A DNA stretch of 64,000 nt from contig NW_024040152.1 in the NCBI RefSeq assembly GCF_014851395.1, positions 18,838,308 to 18,902,307 on the forward strand, read 5' to 3'. Shown one piece after another: positions 12,701 to 23,700 of the stretch (position 1 is the stretch's first letter; each line of letters starts with the position of its first letter). The notes beneath the pieces are model-generated. The model saw nothing but the letters and a program-made list of their open reading frames with translations. It made no database searches and was not told the origin of the DNA. This DNA comes from Micropterus salmoides. Lineage: Eukaryota > Chordata > Actinopteri > Centrarchiformes > Centrarchidae. The translations under genes and the position numbers were made by a program.

Positions 12701-14246
12701 AATAAAATATAAATATAACAAAAACTGTTTTCTGACATTGTTACACTTGTTATAGCCCTGGTCAGGAAGCAAAGTCAAAGTCCAAGAACATCACCATGGT
12801 AAGCAACGTTTCACTTTTTCAGATGTTCAGATTTGGGGAAATGATTCATTATACAAAGTTGTTTTCGGGAGATTTTATTATAATGGCATGGGTAGCACTT
12901 GGATTAGTGATCTACAATGATGACATCATATGTTCTCAAGAATGATGTTTTATCAAATGAACGCAACAGCGTTTAAAACAAGTGAACTATAGTCTCCTTT
13001 CATTGACTTACATAACAAAGGTCAAAGATGTTTGCAAGCTACTTTACTTATTTACTTTCAGAAACCAATCTGATATGTTCTCACCTCTCAGCTGACCGAC
13101 ACCATATGTTATTAAGAGTGAAATGGGATACATGGATTTTTATTAATTTATGTCTATATTAAGGCAATTGCATGTCTAACTTTAATTATGTTGCCAAACT
13201 AAAATTTGTGTTGTATAGAAGCTCATTTCTGCCACTTGAAAAAATGAAAACACCACCAAGTTTTGCTTTATTAATAAATACTGTTACTCATTATAATGAT
13301 TTGCATGTCATAAATATGAGAATATGAGATACTAAAGTATATATATCCATCCATTGTCCACCGCTTATCCTGCTTACAGGGTTGCGGGAATGTAATATAT
13401 ATATAATAGTGAAACCAATCTTTTTCTTGTTTTTTTAATGCAAATGCTATTTTCTCAACTACAGTAAATTACTATCAGACCAATACCAACATTGATTTTA
13501 AAAAGTGCATCTTTAAAAACTACCCTGTCAGATCCAAAAATCTAATAACTATGCAACAATACATGTTTGTAAAGATGGGCCAACAACATAAAACATTAAA
13601 TAGCCTATCCAAACTACATCATTTCTTAGCGGTTGTTAAAGTTGTAAATTAAATGACAGAGACTCAGTTTAAGAGTGCATCCTTACTTACATCCTAAGTA
13701 GTACCAAAGTCCTGTATGTCTCTGTTAGAACTGAGCTATGTTAGGCAGACTGAAACAAGCTATGAATAATCAGTGTTTCATCATTGGCTCCTGCAGACTG
13801 CAAGTTAAATCACGACGCTTCCGAGGCAGCTCTGCGCGCGGGCCTTGGTTTGCAATAATGTTGCACGAGCGACGGTGCGTAAAGAAACTGTCTTCCCGTG
13901 GTGTCTCGGTGCGGCTCTGTTGCTGTTGCAGCTACCTAATCAGTGATACAGCATTGATACAGACATTAAGGTAGTGAACACACAGAAACGTCAACAGCTA
14001 CCACACCTAGCAACAGGGTTGTCAGGTCAGGACGCAGGAAGTAACTTGCTAGCTTGCTAACTTAGCCATTCCTGCTAGCTGCAAACCTCGGCCATTGCTA
14101 GCTGCGGCGCACACTACTTATCGGCTCTTACCGATGTGGTTATCCTCGATGTGCACGATTAGCTCGGCCAGAGAGTCGAAGTGAAGTCCGCAGCCCCCGA
14201 ACCTGCAAGCGTTGGAGAAGAAAGAAGCAGCGGCGATGCCTGTCAT
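2605..14246 (-). CDS. jazf1: JAZF zinc finger 1 (JAZF1/TIP27), complete gene
   Basis: Five coding exons join to 243 codons: 14246-14132, 5210-5138, 4448-4252, 3426-3257 and 2781-2605 (stop TAG). Length, exon phases and residues match human JAZF1 (243 aa) almost throughout. Visible parts: an N-terminal C2H2 finger (C14, C19, H32, H37), a Ser/Thr/Pro-rich centre with TPP motifs (about residues 85-128), an acidic stretch DESDS-like (131-147), a second finger (C175, C180, H193, H198) and a third (C210, C212, H225, H230). In mammals JAZF1 is a nuclear protein that represses TR4/NR2C2 and is a subunit of the NuA4/TIP60 acetyltransferase complex; that role is from family knowledge. The gene spans only 12 kb here against hundreds of kb in human. 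It is divergent to creb5. Which teleost paralogue (jazf1a or jazf1b) is not resolved. Confidence 0.97.
3257..3426 (-). CDS. jazf1: jazf1 coding exon 4 (residues 129-185)
   Basis: 170 nt from acceptor TCCCAG to donor GTAGGTGT. Encodes the acidic EEEVDFEESDSDESW stretch, a Ser-rich segment and the first half of finger 2 (CPVPGCKKRYK, C175 and C180). It ends in phase 0. Confidence 0.97.
4252..4448 (-). CDS. jazf1: jazf1 coding exon 3 (residues 63-129)
   Basis: 197 nt from acceptor ATGCCAG to donor GTACAT. Encodes the basic RFMTDAARRE stretch and the Ser/Pro-rich block with TPPVTPPITPSSSFRSSTP. The first 56 bp and the preceding 157 bp of intron 2 are copied at 5648-5860. Confidence 0.97.
4393..4605. 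repeat. Source copy of a 213-bp duplication (exon 3 start plus intron 2)
   Basis: This segment and 5648-5860 are the same length, in the same orientation, 1,255 bp apart, and differ at one base by my reading (T4537 against C5792). It includes 56 bp of exon 3 and 157 bp of upstream intron with the splice acceptor. It is the source because it sits in the functional gene context. Confidence 0.93.
5138..5210 (-). CDS. jazf1: jazf1 coding exon 2 (residues 39-63)
   Basis: 73 nt between acceptor GCTTAG and donor GTAAAG. Encodes TDPRLLEKQEQQQPTYVALS, the conserved linker after finger 1. It enters in phase 1 and leaves in phase 2, in step with both neighbours. Confidence 0.97.
5496..5912 (+). mobile_element. 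tRNA-derived SINE interrupted by a copied jazf1 fragment
   Basis: The head has an A-box-like GGGCAGTGGATAAG (about 5505-5518) and a B-box GGTTTGATTCC at 5546-5556. A body with CCTTGAGCAAGACCCTTAAC and TAGTTGCTCC follows. The end carries GTAAGTCGCTTTGGATAAAA (5866-5885), the LINE-like tail common to V-SINE-type teleost elements. Head and tail are separated by the 213-bp copy at 5648-5860, which is not SINE sequence. The family name is from memory and not verified. A related head fragment lies at 62616-62675. Confidence 0.8.
5648..5860. repeat. 213-bp inserted copy of the jazf1 intron 2/exon 3 junction
   Basis: Copy of 4393-4605 placed exactly where the SINE body (ending AGCAATTG) would run into the SINE tail (TAAGTCGC). 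A few extra bases (CCCAA) separate it from the tail. On the minus strand it carries an intact 3' splice site at 5704-5705 and 56 bp of exon 3 (5703-5648), upstream of exon 2. It may act as a decoy acceptor. Confidence 0.93.
7449..7720. mobile_element. Degenerate hAT-like repeat remnant
   Basis: Begins TAGGGCTGGGTATCGAAT, a terminal motif often seen in non-autonomous hAT elements of fish, and includes GGTATCCAAAAGTATTG further on. I see no matching right terminus or target duplication, so it is at most a remnant. Confidence 0.35.
9224..9275. repeat. Imperfect CA microsatellite
   Basis: Interrupted (CA)n with the unit ACAAACCAGAC repeated. Lies in jazf1 intron 1. Confidence 0.8.
9669..9770. 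repeat. Compound (CT)n-(TA)n microsatellite
   Basis: About 52 bp of pure CT followed by about 48 bp of TA repeats split by a short CACACACAT block. It lies in jazf1 intron 1 and is likely polymorphic in length. Confidence 0.95.
11166..11436. mobile_element. 271-bp hAT-type MITE with target site duplication
   Basis: The left terminus is CAGTGGTTCTTAAAG and the right terminus, inverted, is CAGTGGTTCTCAAAC, so the inverted repeats match except near their inner ends. The 8 bp on each side (11158-11165 and 11437-11444) are identical, CCTTAAAT; an 8-bp duplication is diagnostic of hAT transposition. No transposase frame is present, so it is non-autonomous. It sits in jazf1 intron 1. Confidence 0.9.
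13344..13388. repeat. Short teleost interspersed repeat fragment
   Basis: ATCCATCCATTGTCCACCGC followed by TTATCCTGCTTACAGGGTTG resembles a motif found very widely in fish genomes. Only this fragment remains, flanked by TA-rich DNA. The family is not assigned. Confidence 0.5.
14132..14246 (-). CDS. jazf1: jazf1 coding exon 1 (residues 1-39)
   Basis: The ATG at 14246-14244 has A at -3 (ACCATGA). The exon encodes MTGIAAASFFSN and the first C2H2 finger, with all four ligands C14, C19, H32 and H37. It ends in phase 1 before the donor GTAAGAGC. The start is chosen by exact match to the family N-terminus. Confidence 0.97.
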
Positions 14247-14260
14247 GGTCGCTGCTGCAT
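14243..14260 (-). CDS. Upstream ORF (MQQRP) ending on the jazf1 start codon
   Basis: ATG-CAG-CAG-CGA-CCA-TGA: the stop TGA (14245-14243) overlaps the main ATG (14246-14244) as ATGA. The upstream ATG has C at -3, a weak context; the main ATG has A at -3. If transcription starts above 14,467, the same frame is open from an ATG there and the upstream ORF becomes 74 codons with a Cys run. Translation is inferred. Confidence 0.5.
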   Translation of the reverse strand: MQQRP

Positions 14261-14278
14261 TGGAAATGAGGAGGGCAG

Positions 14279-14280
<2 letters not shown>

Positions 14281-14307
<27 letters not shown>
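14281..14307. repeat. (CAG)9/(CTG)9 trinucleotide repeat in the jazf1 5' leader
   Basis: Nine AGC units on the plus strand, read as CUG in jazf1 mRNA. The block begins 34 bases upstream of the start codon, and the CTG triplets are in frame with it with no stop between. The complementary frames give runs of Cys or Ala. Confidence 0.9.
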
Positions 14308-14309
<2 letters not shown>

Positions 14310-14470
14310 GCAGCGAGGGTAACAGCAGGCGGACAGCGGTGCGAACAGCTGGAGCGGCAGGGGCGGTGCGGCGACTTCTCCCAGCTGGAGAGCGACAACA
14401 AGACCGGAAGTAAGGAGGGTTGGCTTTCATTAGAAAAGCATATACTGGTTTTGAAGAAAACAGACATATT

Positions 14471-17400
14471 TGATCTAATAATATTATAATGTATTTATGT
14501 AACTGGATTAATATTTATCTAATAAAAGTTGCAATAAACAAATAATCATATATCTGCTTCTAATAATGATAAATACCAGTTAATAGACACCAAGGTGTCT
14601 TGAAATAGATTTTTAAGGCTATTGTGGCCACCAGCCTAATATCCAAATTAATAATTATACGGAATGGAGGAAAGCACCTGTGCACAACTAGTACTAAGTA
14701 GGCCTACATTTACCTTTGATATGATTAATTAAATTATCACAATTGGAATAAATCCATTTCCAGATTGATCTAATCAACATATCAATTAAAATAATATATT
14801 AGTCAACAGATCTAACTTCAAACTTTTTTATCACTAAATATCCAAACTACAGTAGTATAGTACTTTAAACTAGATGCTCCTTAGCAGCCACTCTGTTAAG
14901 CTGCTTCATTTAAAAATGAAATATAGAATATTGTTAATATAACATTGTACAGTGTTTAAACAAGTGATTGTATTGCTCCCCAGGGCATAATCTCAACTAA
15001 AACCATCTCATCTAAAATTGTGGATTTATTACAATAGTAAATGGACATAAATGATGATCCATGGTGATAATAAAATAGACTATTCATTAACATTTTAGCA
15101 AAGGCAGTTTTTTATTTCATCTAACTTGACCCATGGTTTTTGTTAGGAGAGATGGCAGGATGGAGAAGAATGAGGGACTATCAATAGCTACTACTACCTT
15201 CTGAATCATTCAAACTTTTTTTGCTTCCTTTATCTTTCACTGTTAAATTGTCCTCCCATGCACTGCCTTTCTTGAACTGCTTTAACAAACTGTAAAGTAT
15301 TTGTGTTCATTTACTGTAAATGTCTGGATGTGTGTCCAGTTATATCCACACACTAAAATGATCTAATTAATATTATGCAGTTATAAGGGTTTTTTTTTTG
15401 TGATGAATGTTAGTGATAGTCTTATCATGGCTCACACATTGGATCAACAAGTAGCTGAAACATCTTTTGACCACAGTGTGGCAGTGTTGCTTTGTGGATA
15501 AATATGAGTCCTGTTTGAGCTTCTTCTATTACTATCCCAAACTTACACTGTGTGTTGTTGCACACCTGATGCTAATAAGTACTCAAACAAATTCTATCAT
15601 CGAGATCACTTTGTGCTTCATGTGTTGCAAGATAATTTTGTTCCTTCAGAACAGAACATGAACATTTTGATATAGCTGAACATTTTGAACAAGTGTTGAT
15701 CTCACCTATTTCCTTTTTCAAGTTTTCTATTTTCAGGTCACATAAAGTAAATAACTAGCCTTCACCTTGTGTGTGCATATTCCACTTGTAGCCTAGTACT
15801 TGTCAGAGCAACACATATGATCTGTTTTCAGTGGAGGAGAAGGAGTGAAACCATCACAGACAGACGTCTGCACAGTGCACACGTTACAATAACAATATCC
15901 AACGAAGGTTAAAATGAAGGGCAACTGGACTTGGTTGAAGCTACTGGAAGACGTTTCGTCCCTTATCCAAAGGACTTCTTCAGTTCAGTGTAGAATATGT
16001 TATCTGCTGCAAGTTGGCCAGAAATCAGTTTTGAACATTTTAAATTACAGTTATAAAATTTACTGACTTTAACCTTATTCCATTGCTTTCTTTTTTGCGT
16101 TTATTGGCAGTAACTTTGAATGTATGCCTGGGGATGTTATAATGTGTCACTGGGCCCAGCCCATTTTCAAATCAGGCACCATGGTGTTGGTAAAACAATT
16201 TTTCCAGGTATGCTTGAGAACTCTATGGGATATTACTATGAAAGCATTACATCACGGAAAACCTCTTGTTTGAGGAAGCTGATGACTTTAGTTTTAAAAT
16301 GCCGGCATTGCCTATCCTCAGTTATTTATTGATGGTTGTGCTTTATGATCATAGCTTCAGCTAATCATTACTCTTCAATTTGTTACAGCCCATAAATGTA
16401 GATGAGGTAATAGATATATTTGTTTTCTGCACCAGAGATTTACTGAATAGGCTGTTTAACCTCAATGTGGAAACACATGCAGGGAAAGTCACATTTCACA
16501 GCTGTTTGTAAGCAACTAAACCCTGTTTCCCTCTCTGTGAACAATCCAACAAGTTTGAGCTAACCAACAAGATCTTTTGCTCATTGTTAGATAGTTATAT
16601 GCTCTCTCACATATTACAGTAAATAGAGGCCCTAAATTCTTATGGCTTCTACAATTTCACAGCCAGTAGAGATGTATTCTAACCATAAAAAAATTCTAAT
16701 ACTATATTTTAATAATATAAAATTAAAATTTCTAGAAACATAGCTTAAATGGAGATTTCCCAGCTCCAATGCTCCCCAGAGAATTTAGTTCAAACTCAAA
16801 TCATCAGTGTGTTTATTTATAAATTAGTATTTTGTAGGACATTAATAAAACAGAAGGTTTTGCAGGCCAAGGTAAATTATAAAGGAAGGAATAACACAAT
16901 ACCAACCCTGCTCTACAAATTAATCTAAAATATTATCCATATAATGTTGTAATATAAAATCTAAAAAAATGAAAGATATATTATATATCATCTATTTATA
17001 TGACACTTTTCCAAACCCAGCCAGAGAGCATTTATAAATGGTTTTACAGTTGACCTTAATAATCCAGTTTGAGCACACACAGAAGCCCAATTCAGATGTC
17101 AAAAGAGTGATGTACTTACCTGCAAATGCTGTGCACAGAGGACATCATCTTAACACTGGTGTAAATCTAAAGAGTCATCACACAGTCAGCACCATTCACC
17201 AGCCACCTAATGTAAATGTTACAAGGTTGAGTGTTTGAGTACGGGAGTATCACTTGGGTTATCTACTGGGAACCTCCCAGCACATGTGTTTTGTTGAATT
17301 AGGCTCTCAGTTCCACGGTAGAGTGATGTTTGGTGTTGAAGGACCCAAGTGTCAAACCTCTAGTTAGTTGACCATTCTTTTCAAAAAGCTTTAAGCTGGA

Positions 17401-20400
17401 GACCCAAAGTTATAAGATGAGGGAGTAACACAAAGGCTTATTGTTTAAACAAAGGCAAATACAGAATTCAGTTCCAAAACATTGCCACAACCCTGAACAG
17501 AATTTGAGTTACTGTACGCCTGTTTTGCATTGTTGTCAAGCAACATTCACAGGTGCTATGCTCATTGGCATCGAGCATAGAACATAGCATGGGAAATAAC
17601 TTCATACTTTGGTAGTACTGCTGAAAAGTCCTGAGGTCTGACTCATCAACCAATATTTCCTGATCTAATTAGATCTAGCTAAAACATCCTTCTCAGAAAC
17701 TAAATGATATAAATAATTACAGGCTACAAATCTGACTGATTCCTCTGGTTTTGTAAATGTATATTAGTTCATCTTAGCTTTACACTTTACACAATTGCTC
17801 AAAAATATAGAAGTGTTAGCCTTCTTATCCCCAGGCTATCTCCCAACTGAGAAATGTTTTGACATTGTAACAATCCATGACACCTCCACAAAGCACATTT
17901 TTCCGTGTTAAAGAAAACAGAGGTTAGCAGCGTGATGCTGTAGGTTGGTTGTTTTTTTAAGTTTTAAACCTTGAATCCTTCTTTTCCCAGAAGATATAAC
18001 TAATTATTCTTTGTTAAAATAGTCTAATCCATATTCATTATCTTTGTGAAACCATGATATCTTTTTTCCCTTCAGTCAAAGAAATCAACCACTATTAAAC
18101 ACCACGTCAGCTTGAATGTTATATCACACTTTTAGAAGATGAAGATGGTTTGCCTCTGCTTTCTGTAAATGTTTTGTTGGAAATATAGAGGTATGAAATA
18201 TAGAAGAATTAAAATTGTTTTTGGCCTGCACTCATTGGTAAAACAAACTCGATGGTCAGCCACTGTGAGTAATCTCTACTTGATTAGAAGTTCTCAGTCA
18301 CTCCTCTTTACAAAATGGTAATTTTGGAGATGTGTCTGTTGTTTGCAAGGGATCAGGGTGAATCATTTTCAGTACTGCATAATAGAAACTAGAACTAGAA
18401 CATCAGTGGCTGATAATAGATTAAATTCTTCTATCATATAATTGGACTACCCATTTTAAGAAAATTTGCAGAAAAAAATGTATGTATGTTTTTTCTACCC
18501 CAGCATGGATGCAATTTTACACTTACAGATATTTGTTAGAAGTGAAGATGGCAGGAATGTACAATCAGTTTAAATTGCCATCTTACTTGTTACTTGCTGA
18601 AGTGTTGTTATGTGGAATGCCATGCAGTCATACTGAGAGCCCAGTGTTTCCATCCCTGCAGGCACAATCATCTCTGCTTAAGGTATGGACGGCAGGAAAC
18701 TCTGTTTTACAGTAGCTTTCCATTTATTTGATTGAAGTAAAATATTTTTGAAGGTGCAGGCCTATATCTTGCTTACAAATTGATAACCTGCATGACCTCC
18801 TTTCGCCTTTTGCACCTGCTGCAACAAAGCATCCTCATCGGTGCTAATCTTCCCAAGGTGATCTTACTCAGAAGTTTCACAAAGGCATAATAATAAAAGG
18901 TTTAGTATAATATAGATCAAATCTGCTTTAGTGTGGGTCACTGACCCAAACTGTATCGGCTCTTTCCAACCTTAATAGTCTGCTCCTCTGGGAGCATAAT
19001 GTTTGGATTGGTTAGGAAATATATTGGCAATAAAGAGACAAAAGGATGTCATAAACGTTGATTAAAGCTCTGGTTAAAAGACAGAGGCGGAGAGGCTCTG
19101 AGTTATGAGGGCTTTTCAGACTGCGTTATTGTGTCAGTGACAGAGCTCTTAGTGTGTCTAGTGGAGTGGTCGCAGGTGAGTGGTAAACATTTCTCAATGT
19201 GTGAGGAGTCATTAATCCCTAGAGCTGAGGATGGCTTCACTACCAGTGTCTGTGGCCCAAGAAATCACAGCCAGTTGGCACCAGCAGGTCACACAGAGCT
19301 CCAAATGCTTTGTACTTCAAAGCTGTTTAAATATCTTCTAATGTGCTGTGTGGCATTTCAGAAAAGGCAGGTGTTGTTGTGTTTCGCACATTCAGTTCAT
19401 TTGCAAGTGAAGTTTGGAATGATGCATAAATACGTTCTGCCAGGTTATGGACCTTTTGTGAAAAATACATTTTGTCAAATATAAAAAAAAGGTATAAATA
19501 AGTTTGACTTTCAGAAAAGAAGCCAGTAGTAAAGAAAACAACCTGTTCGGGCCCTGACAGAGAAGTTTAATAGTAATATGTTTCGATGCTTTTAAATATA
19601 AAAACTGTCACCAAGGCCATGGACAAAGTTGACAACTGCCTAGGGCCCCAGAATTTAAGGGGCCCCAAAAGCTCCAGGCTTACTGGTTTGTGCTAGATAT
19701 AGTTAAAGGGATTAACTGAATGATAGGTGGATCCTGATATATTTTCTAATATGAGGCCCTGTCAGGTAGTATTCCAGTTTGAAAAACAAACCTGTACACA
19801 TTTCACATAGGGTAGGAGGAATGGCGAGGGGGAGGTTAATAGTGGCCCAGTAGCTCGTCCCTCCACCTCTCCCCCTCGGGGCTACAGATCCGGTTAATGC
19901 AGCCACTACTGTCACTGCATAACTGACACACAGGTGTCATCATAGCTTAATATAACTCCCTCACAACATGAACACCCAAGTTTAATTGAACAAAACTTTT
20001 TTTTCCTTTGCATCTAATTCATCCAAAAGGGCCGTCCAAAGACGTTTTCACATGTCACATAGGAAAAGCTCAGGTGTAAATAATAAAATGGCTTAATTCC
20101 ATTTAGCTGCTTCACTTCCAGGGTCCCAGTATGCTGGCTTGGTGGCACACTCACTGGGGCCATGTTAATAGTATCATCTGTGCTTTTACTACTATGACAA
20201 ATCAAATGTGTGCTGTAAAAAGGCATAGAGGTACATTTGTTTGCTGAATGGCTTCTTTATTTATTATTAAAGTGAAAAGCATTATAGCAGTGCATTATAT
20301 TATTGCTATTGTAATGTTTCCAGTAGCCTATGCTACTTCAAGTTTGGTACAGTATGTTAAGTCCTACTATTCTTTCAAGTGATGAAATGTGTGATTGATC

Positions 20401-20600
20401 TAACCATTTCACACCTGTTAATGAGGTCAAGCTATCAGTTATGAGATTCGGCACAGTGCGCGTATTTGCATGCCTGACTGGTCAGTACTGGACATCCAGC
20501 TTTGCACCACACCCACTCCAGGTCTAGCAGTGTCCATCCTTGCCTCTGGGCGTGCATTTTGCAAACCCCGCCCCGCTCGCGCCTCCTCCAAGCGGACCGC
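14471..20600. other. Intergenic spacer between divergent jazf1 and creb5
   Basis: About 6 kb of AT-rich DNA. I found no exon, RNA gene or complete transposon. Open frames are short and unlike any protein I know. A short interspersed repeat fragment lies near 15,925-15,985. Enhancers of either gene may be here but I cannot point to one. Confidence 0.6.
15925..15985. repeat. Teleost interspersed repeat fragment
   Basis: Contains GGTTGAAGCTACTGGAAGAC followed by GTTTCGTCCCTTATCCAAAG and GACTTCTTCAGTTC, a combination I associate with a widespread fish repeat. Only about 60 bp remain. The family is not assigned. Confidence 0.45.
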
Positions 20601-20624
20601 AATGATTTAGAAGTTCAGGAATCC

Positions 20625-20667
20625 CACGTGACGTCACCCAGGGGTGACGTTATGCTTCTCTAAATAG
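20625..20667 (+). promoter_or_regulatory. creb5: creb5 core promoter with two CRE motifs and a TATA-like box
   Basis: An E-box CACGTG at 20625-20630 overlaps a full palindromic CRE, TGACGTCA at 20629-20636. A second, near-CRE TGACGTTA lies at 20645-20652. TAAATAG at 20661-20667 can serve as a TATA element, putting the start of transcription near 20,690. A GC-rich stretch with CCCCGCCCC lies just upstream. CRE is the binding site of the ATF2/CREB5 family, so autoregulation is plausible but inferred. Confidence 0.7.
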
Positions 20668-20765
20668 ATCGTATTGTAATCTTTTCTCAGTCCAACGTGG
20701 TTTCTTCTGAGAGACTGCTTCACATTTTCTACACTTGTTTGGTGAGTTGAAAACCTTCTACCACC

Positions 20766-20795
20766 ATGCAGGGGACCATGCACGCGCCTCTGCAG
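20766..20795 (+). CDS. creb5: creb5 candidate first coding exon (MQGTMHAPLQ)
   Basis: The ATG sits in a strong context (ACCACCATGC). Ten codons run to CTGCAG before GTTTGT and are in frame with exon 2. A stronger donor, GTGAGT, lies upstream at 20742, before this ATG, so a noncoding exon 1 form is equally possible. I do not recognise these ten residues from other CREB5 proteins. Confidence 0.5.
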
Positions 20796-23700
20796 GTTTG
20801 TTGTGTTAGTTAAAAGCGATCCTTGATACTTTTTCTCCTCCTTTTTTTTTTTTCATGCAACAGCTTGTTTTGTTGTTCGCTTCAGCAGTCTTGGTCAAGA
20901 TGTATTGTTGTTTTTGTATTGTTGTTTTCACCTAATTTATGCGTGCAACTAAAACGTCATGTTAGTTTTGTTAGAGTAAGCGCATTGTCATCTCACTTCG
21001 GTGTCGGTGCGACGGCCTATCTGTTGACTGTTGTTGAAGTTGAACGCGGAGTCAAGTGCCGCTGCTGCTGCTCGGTCTGTCTGTCTGTCAGGTAGCAGCG
21101 GAGACAAGTCTGCAGGAATTCATCTCAAGCCCGACTGAAAACTACACAAGGGGATATTGCAAAGGAGGATTTTAATTGCACTTCAAACCAATCTGGCACA
21201 TGTTCGGGTTTTCTAGTAGTTCTAAAGCCCCAAAGCTGGACCCCTGCATCATTGTCATGCCTGTCCCGTCTCGGGATACGCAAAGCCGGTGTTTGTCCCG
21301 GACTCTCTGCGCGCTGCGGTTCACCAGTGATCGTCTGGAAATTGATATCTCTGCGGTTTTGCAGTCATGCCAGTTAAAATGAAAACCGTGATGCTCCTGT
21401 TCCCATGAAATTTACGTTCCTTTTTCTCTTGAACAGCGACGTGACCAACATTACGTCATTCTGCAGGCCAGTCGATATTTGATTAACCGCTGAGATGTTG
21501 AGGGTTACTTTCAGGAAGGTTGTGCTGACGAGGCGCGCTTTGTGGCTGTAGGCCTGGGGCTTGAAAAAAAAGAAAGAAAGAAAGGTGTTTTAATCATTTG
21601 ATTACTCTCCGCTGTCATTAGGGTATGTTTATGTGACAACACTAACTACTCGTTTCTCATGCACGCTGCTTTAGATCGATGGGTTGGCTTTCATTCTTAC
21701 TGTGTCCCTTTTATTTGGCTGCAGTGTTAATGACACCTGATACGAAGGCATTCAAGTTTGATGATGACATTTGTAATTCTGACAATTTGACTGTGATGTT
21801 TATGCTTTTGTGAAGAGGCCTCTATTTTACACCAACGGAATAAAGTTACATTTTATGACAGCAAAAGTTTGAGAAAAAGTTTGGAAGATGAAATGTATTT
21901 TCCACTGGTTGTTGCAAGACGCCTCAGCAAAAAATCTATTATGTTTTGATATTTATGACATAAAAATTACCTTAGAAATAATAACTAAATGTTTAAAAAT
22001 AAATCTTAATTTGTGACTAGCAAAATGGTCAAGGAAAATAGATAATACACATCAAAATATGAATATTTACATAAATAAATACAAAACAGCAAAGACACTG
22101 GCTCTATAATCCTGCTGGATAACTTGTGTTATTTAGTAACCTTGATTTGGATCTAATTCTTCCCATATTTTACACAATGCTGGGCTTGATTGCAGTCCAG
22201 CGGCTCATTGCAGCAATGAAATGTGACTTTTATTTGTTGATGCTTGTTGCATGTGCTCAAGGTGAAACATTCTTCTGGTAATGATTGTAACAATGTAGGA
22301 AGGGTCAAATAACAGAAATCATAACACCAAGCACACACAGTGCAATCAAAAGTTTGGCCACAGAAGTTTCATTTCACCTAAAAAAAAACTGTTGCACATA
22401 TTGTATTATTTTGCCTTGTTACATTTTTACTACAAATATATTCTGAGACTTTTCTTCTCTATTCCAGTAATCGTATTAAACTTTTTGTGAGTAAGAATAA
22501 TGTGAGTGGTATTAGTGGTAGTTCTCTGAGGGGGCATTGTCTGTTATGAGTTTACATGTTGTGGAAGAGACCAGTAATTGATAGGTCGTGAGGTTTACAT
22601 CACAGCAGTTTATTTGACTTGATTTCGCTTCAAGAGCAGAAGTTCAGGGCAGTTATTGTCTAAGAAGGCCATGTCTCCTGCCTCAGGGAATCGCCGTGAT
22701 CCTACCTCGAACTTGTGCTGTCACAGGCCCAGTCTATGGGGAGCTGGAGATTTGAATTGCTGCACATGCTTGTGCTTGCTTTAACCCCATATGCCTTTGC
22801 ACCTCAACCCCTCTTTCCCTCACCATATTGTTTAAATTCTAATGTGCGGTCTACCTGGAGAATTCCTCCCCAGCTCCTATTGAAATCGAACCCCGGACCC
22901 TAATCCTTCCCCTCGCATACATCAGGATATGGTTAATGTAAAGTGTAACCAAATTTCCTCTTCTAAACTAAAACATCTATATAAAATGAGAGCTAAGAGC
23001 CCATTCCAAGGAATAGGGCCTTGAGAACTGATCATTTGAAGTGTGAAAGCTATTGGATACTGAGGCAAGAATTAATGCTTAAACATTTTACATTACTGGC
23101 AAATGTGATTACATCCCATTTTAGAAAAGGAAGAAACATTTTAGCATCTGTTTGACGGTCATGAATACTCTTTTTCTCTTATTTTTTATTAGTGCCTTCT
23201 GGGGATTTGTTGTAAAGTTTTACATTTAAATGTAGTAATTCATAGTTTTTCAGGTGTTCAGGAAGAAAGCCTGAAAGAATTGTACAAACTGGTGAAATTT
23301 TGGCAGTATTGGAGATAGAAATTTGGCCTAAAATGTTGATCATGTGAATAATCAGCGACAGGCTTTTTGAAGAGCTGGTTCTGCAGCGCTACTTTCCATC
23401 ATCATCTAGTGTAGGTTCATGGTTAGGATCAGCGGTGTTAGTCACGTTTGTTGTGTCAAAGGAAACCAGGTGAGTTTTTAGGGGCCCTGTAGAAGAGACA
23501 GAGTAAACTGGTGACAGAAAGAGAGACCAGGGCTCATTGCTCTCTGACAGAGAGACCCTGTCCAGACCCTGTTCTGCAGGCTCGGTCATGAAGTACAACT
23601 TGTTAGGAAAACAGAACTGCTTAGCATAACACAATATTTGAGTGTTTTGACTGTGCTTGAGGAAATAGTCTGTACCCATGAAAACGACACACATGTACAT

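Larger units (their letters stand above)
13800..14470 (-). promoter_or_regulatory. jazf1: jazf1 promoter and 5' UTR region, GC/CpG-rich
   Basis: A local rise in GC and CpG in otherwise AT-rich DNA surrounds the jazf1 start codon, typical of a CpG-type promoter without a TATA box. An ETS-type motif CCGGAAGT lies at 14404-14411 (plus-strand reading). The transcription start is not directly visible; it is probably between about 14,310 and 14,470. The interval includes coding exon 1. Confidence 0.65.

Noticed and set aside
22336..22500. Tc1/mariner element
   Set aside because: Only one weak terminus-like string; no opposite terminus, TA duplication or transposase remnant was found.
22850..22910. 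tRNA-derived SINE on the minus strand
   Set aside because: A B-box-like GGTTCGATTTC is there, but I see no A-box at the right distance and no tail.
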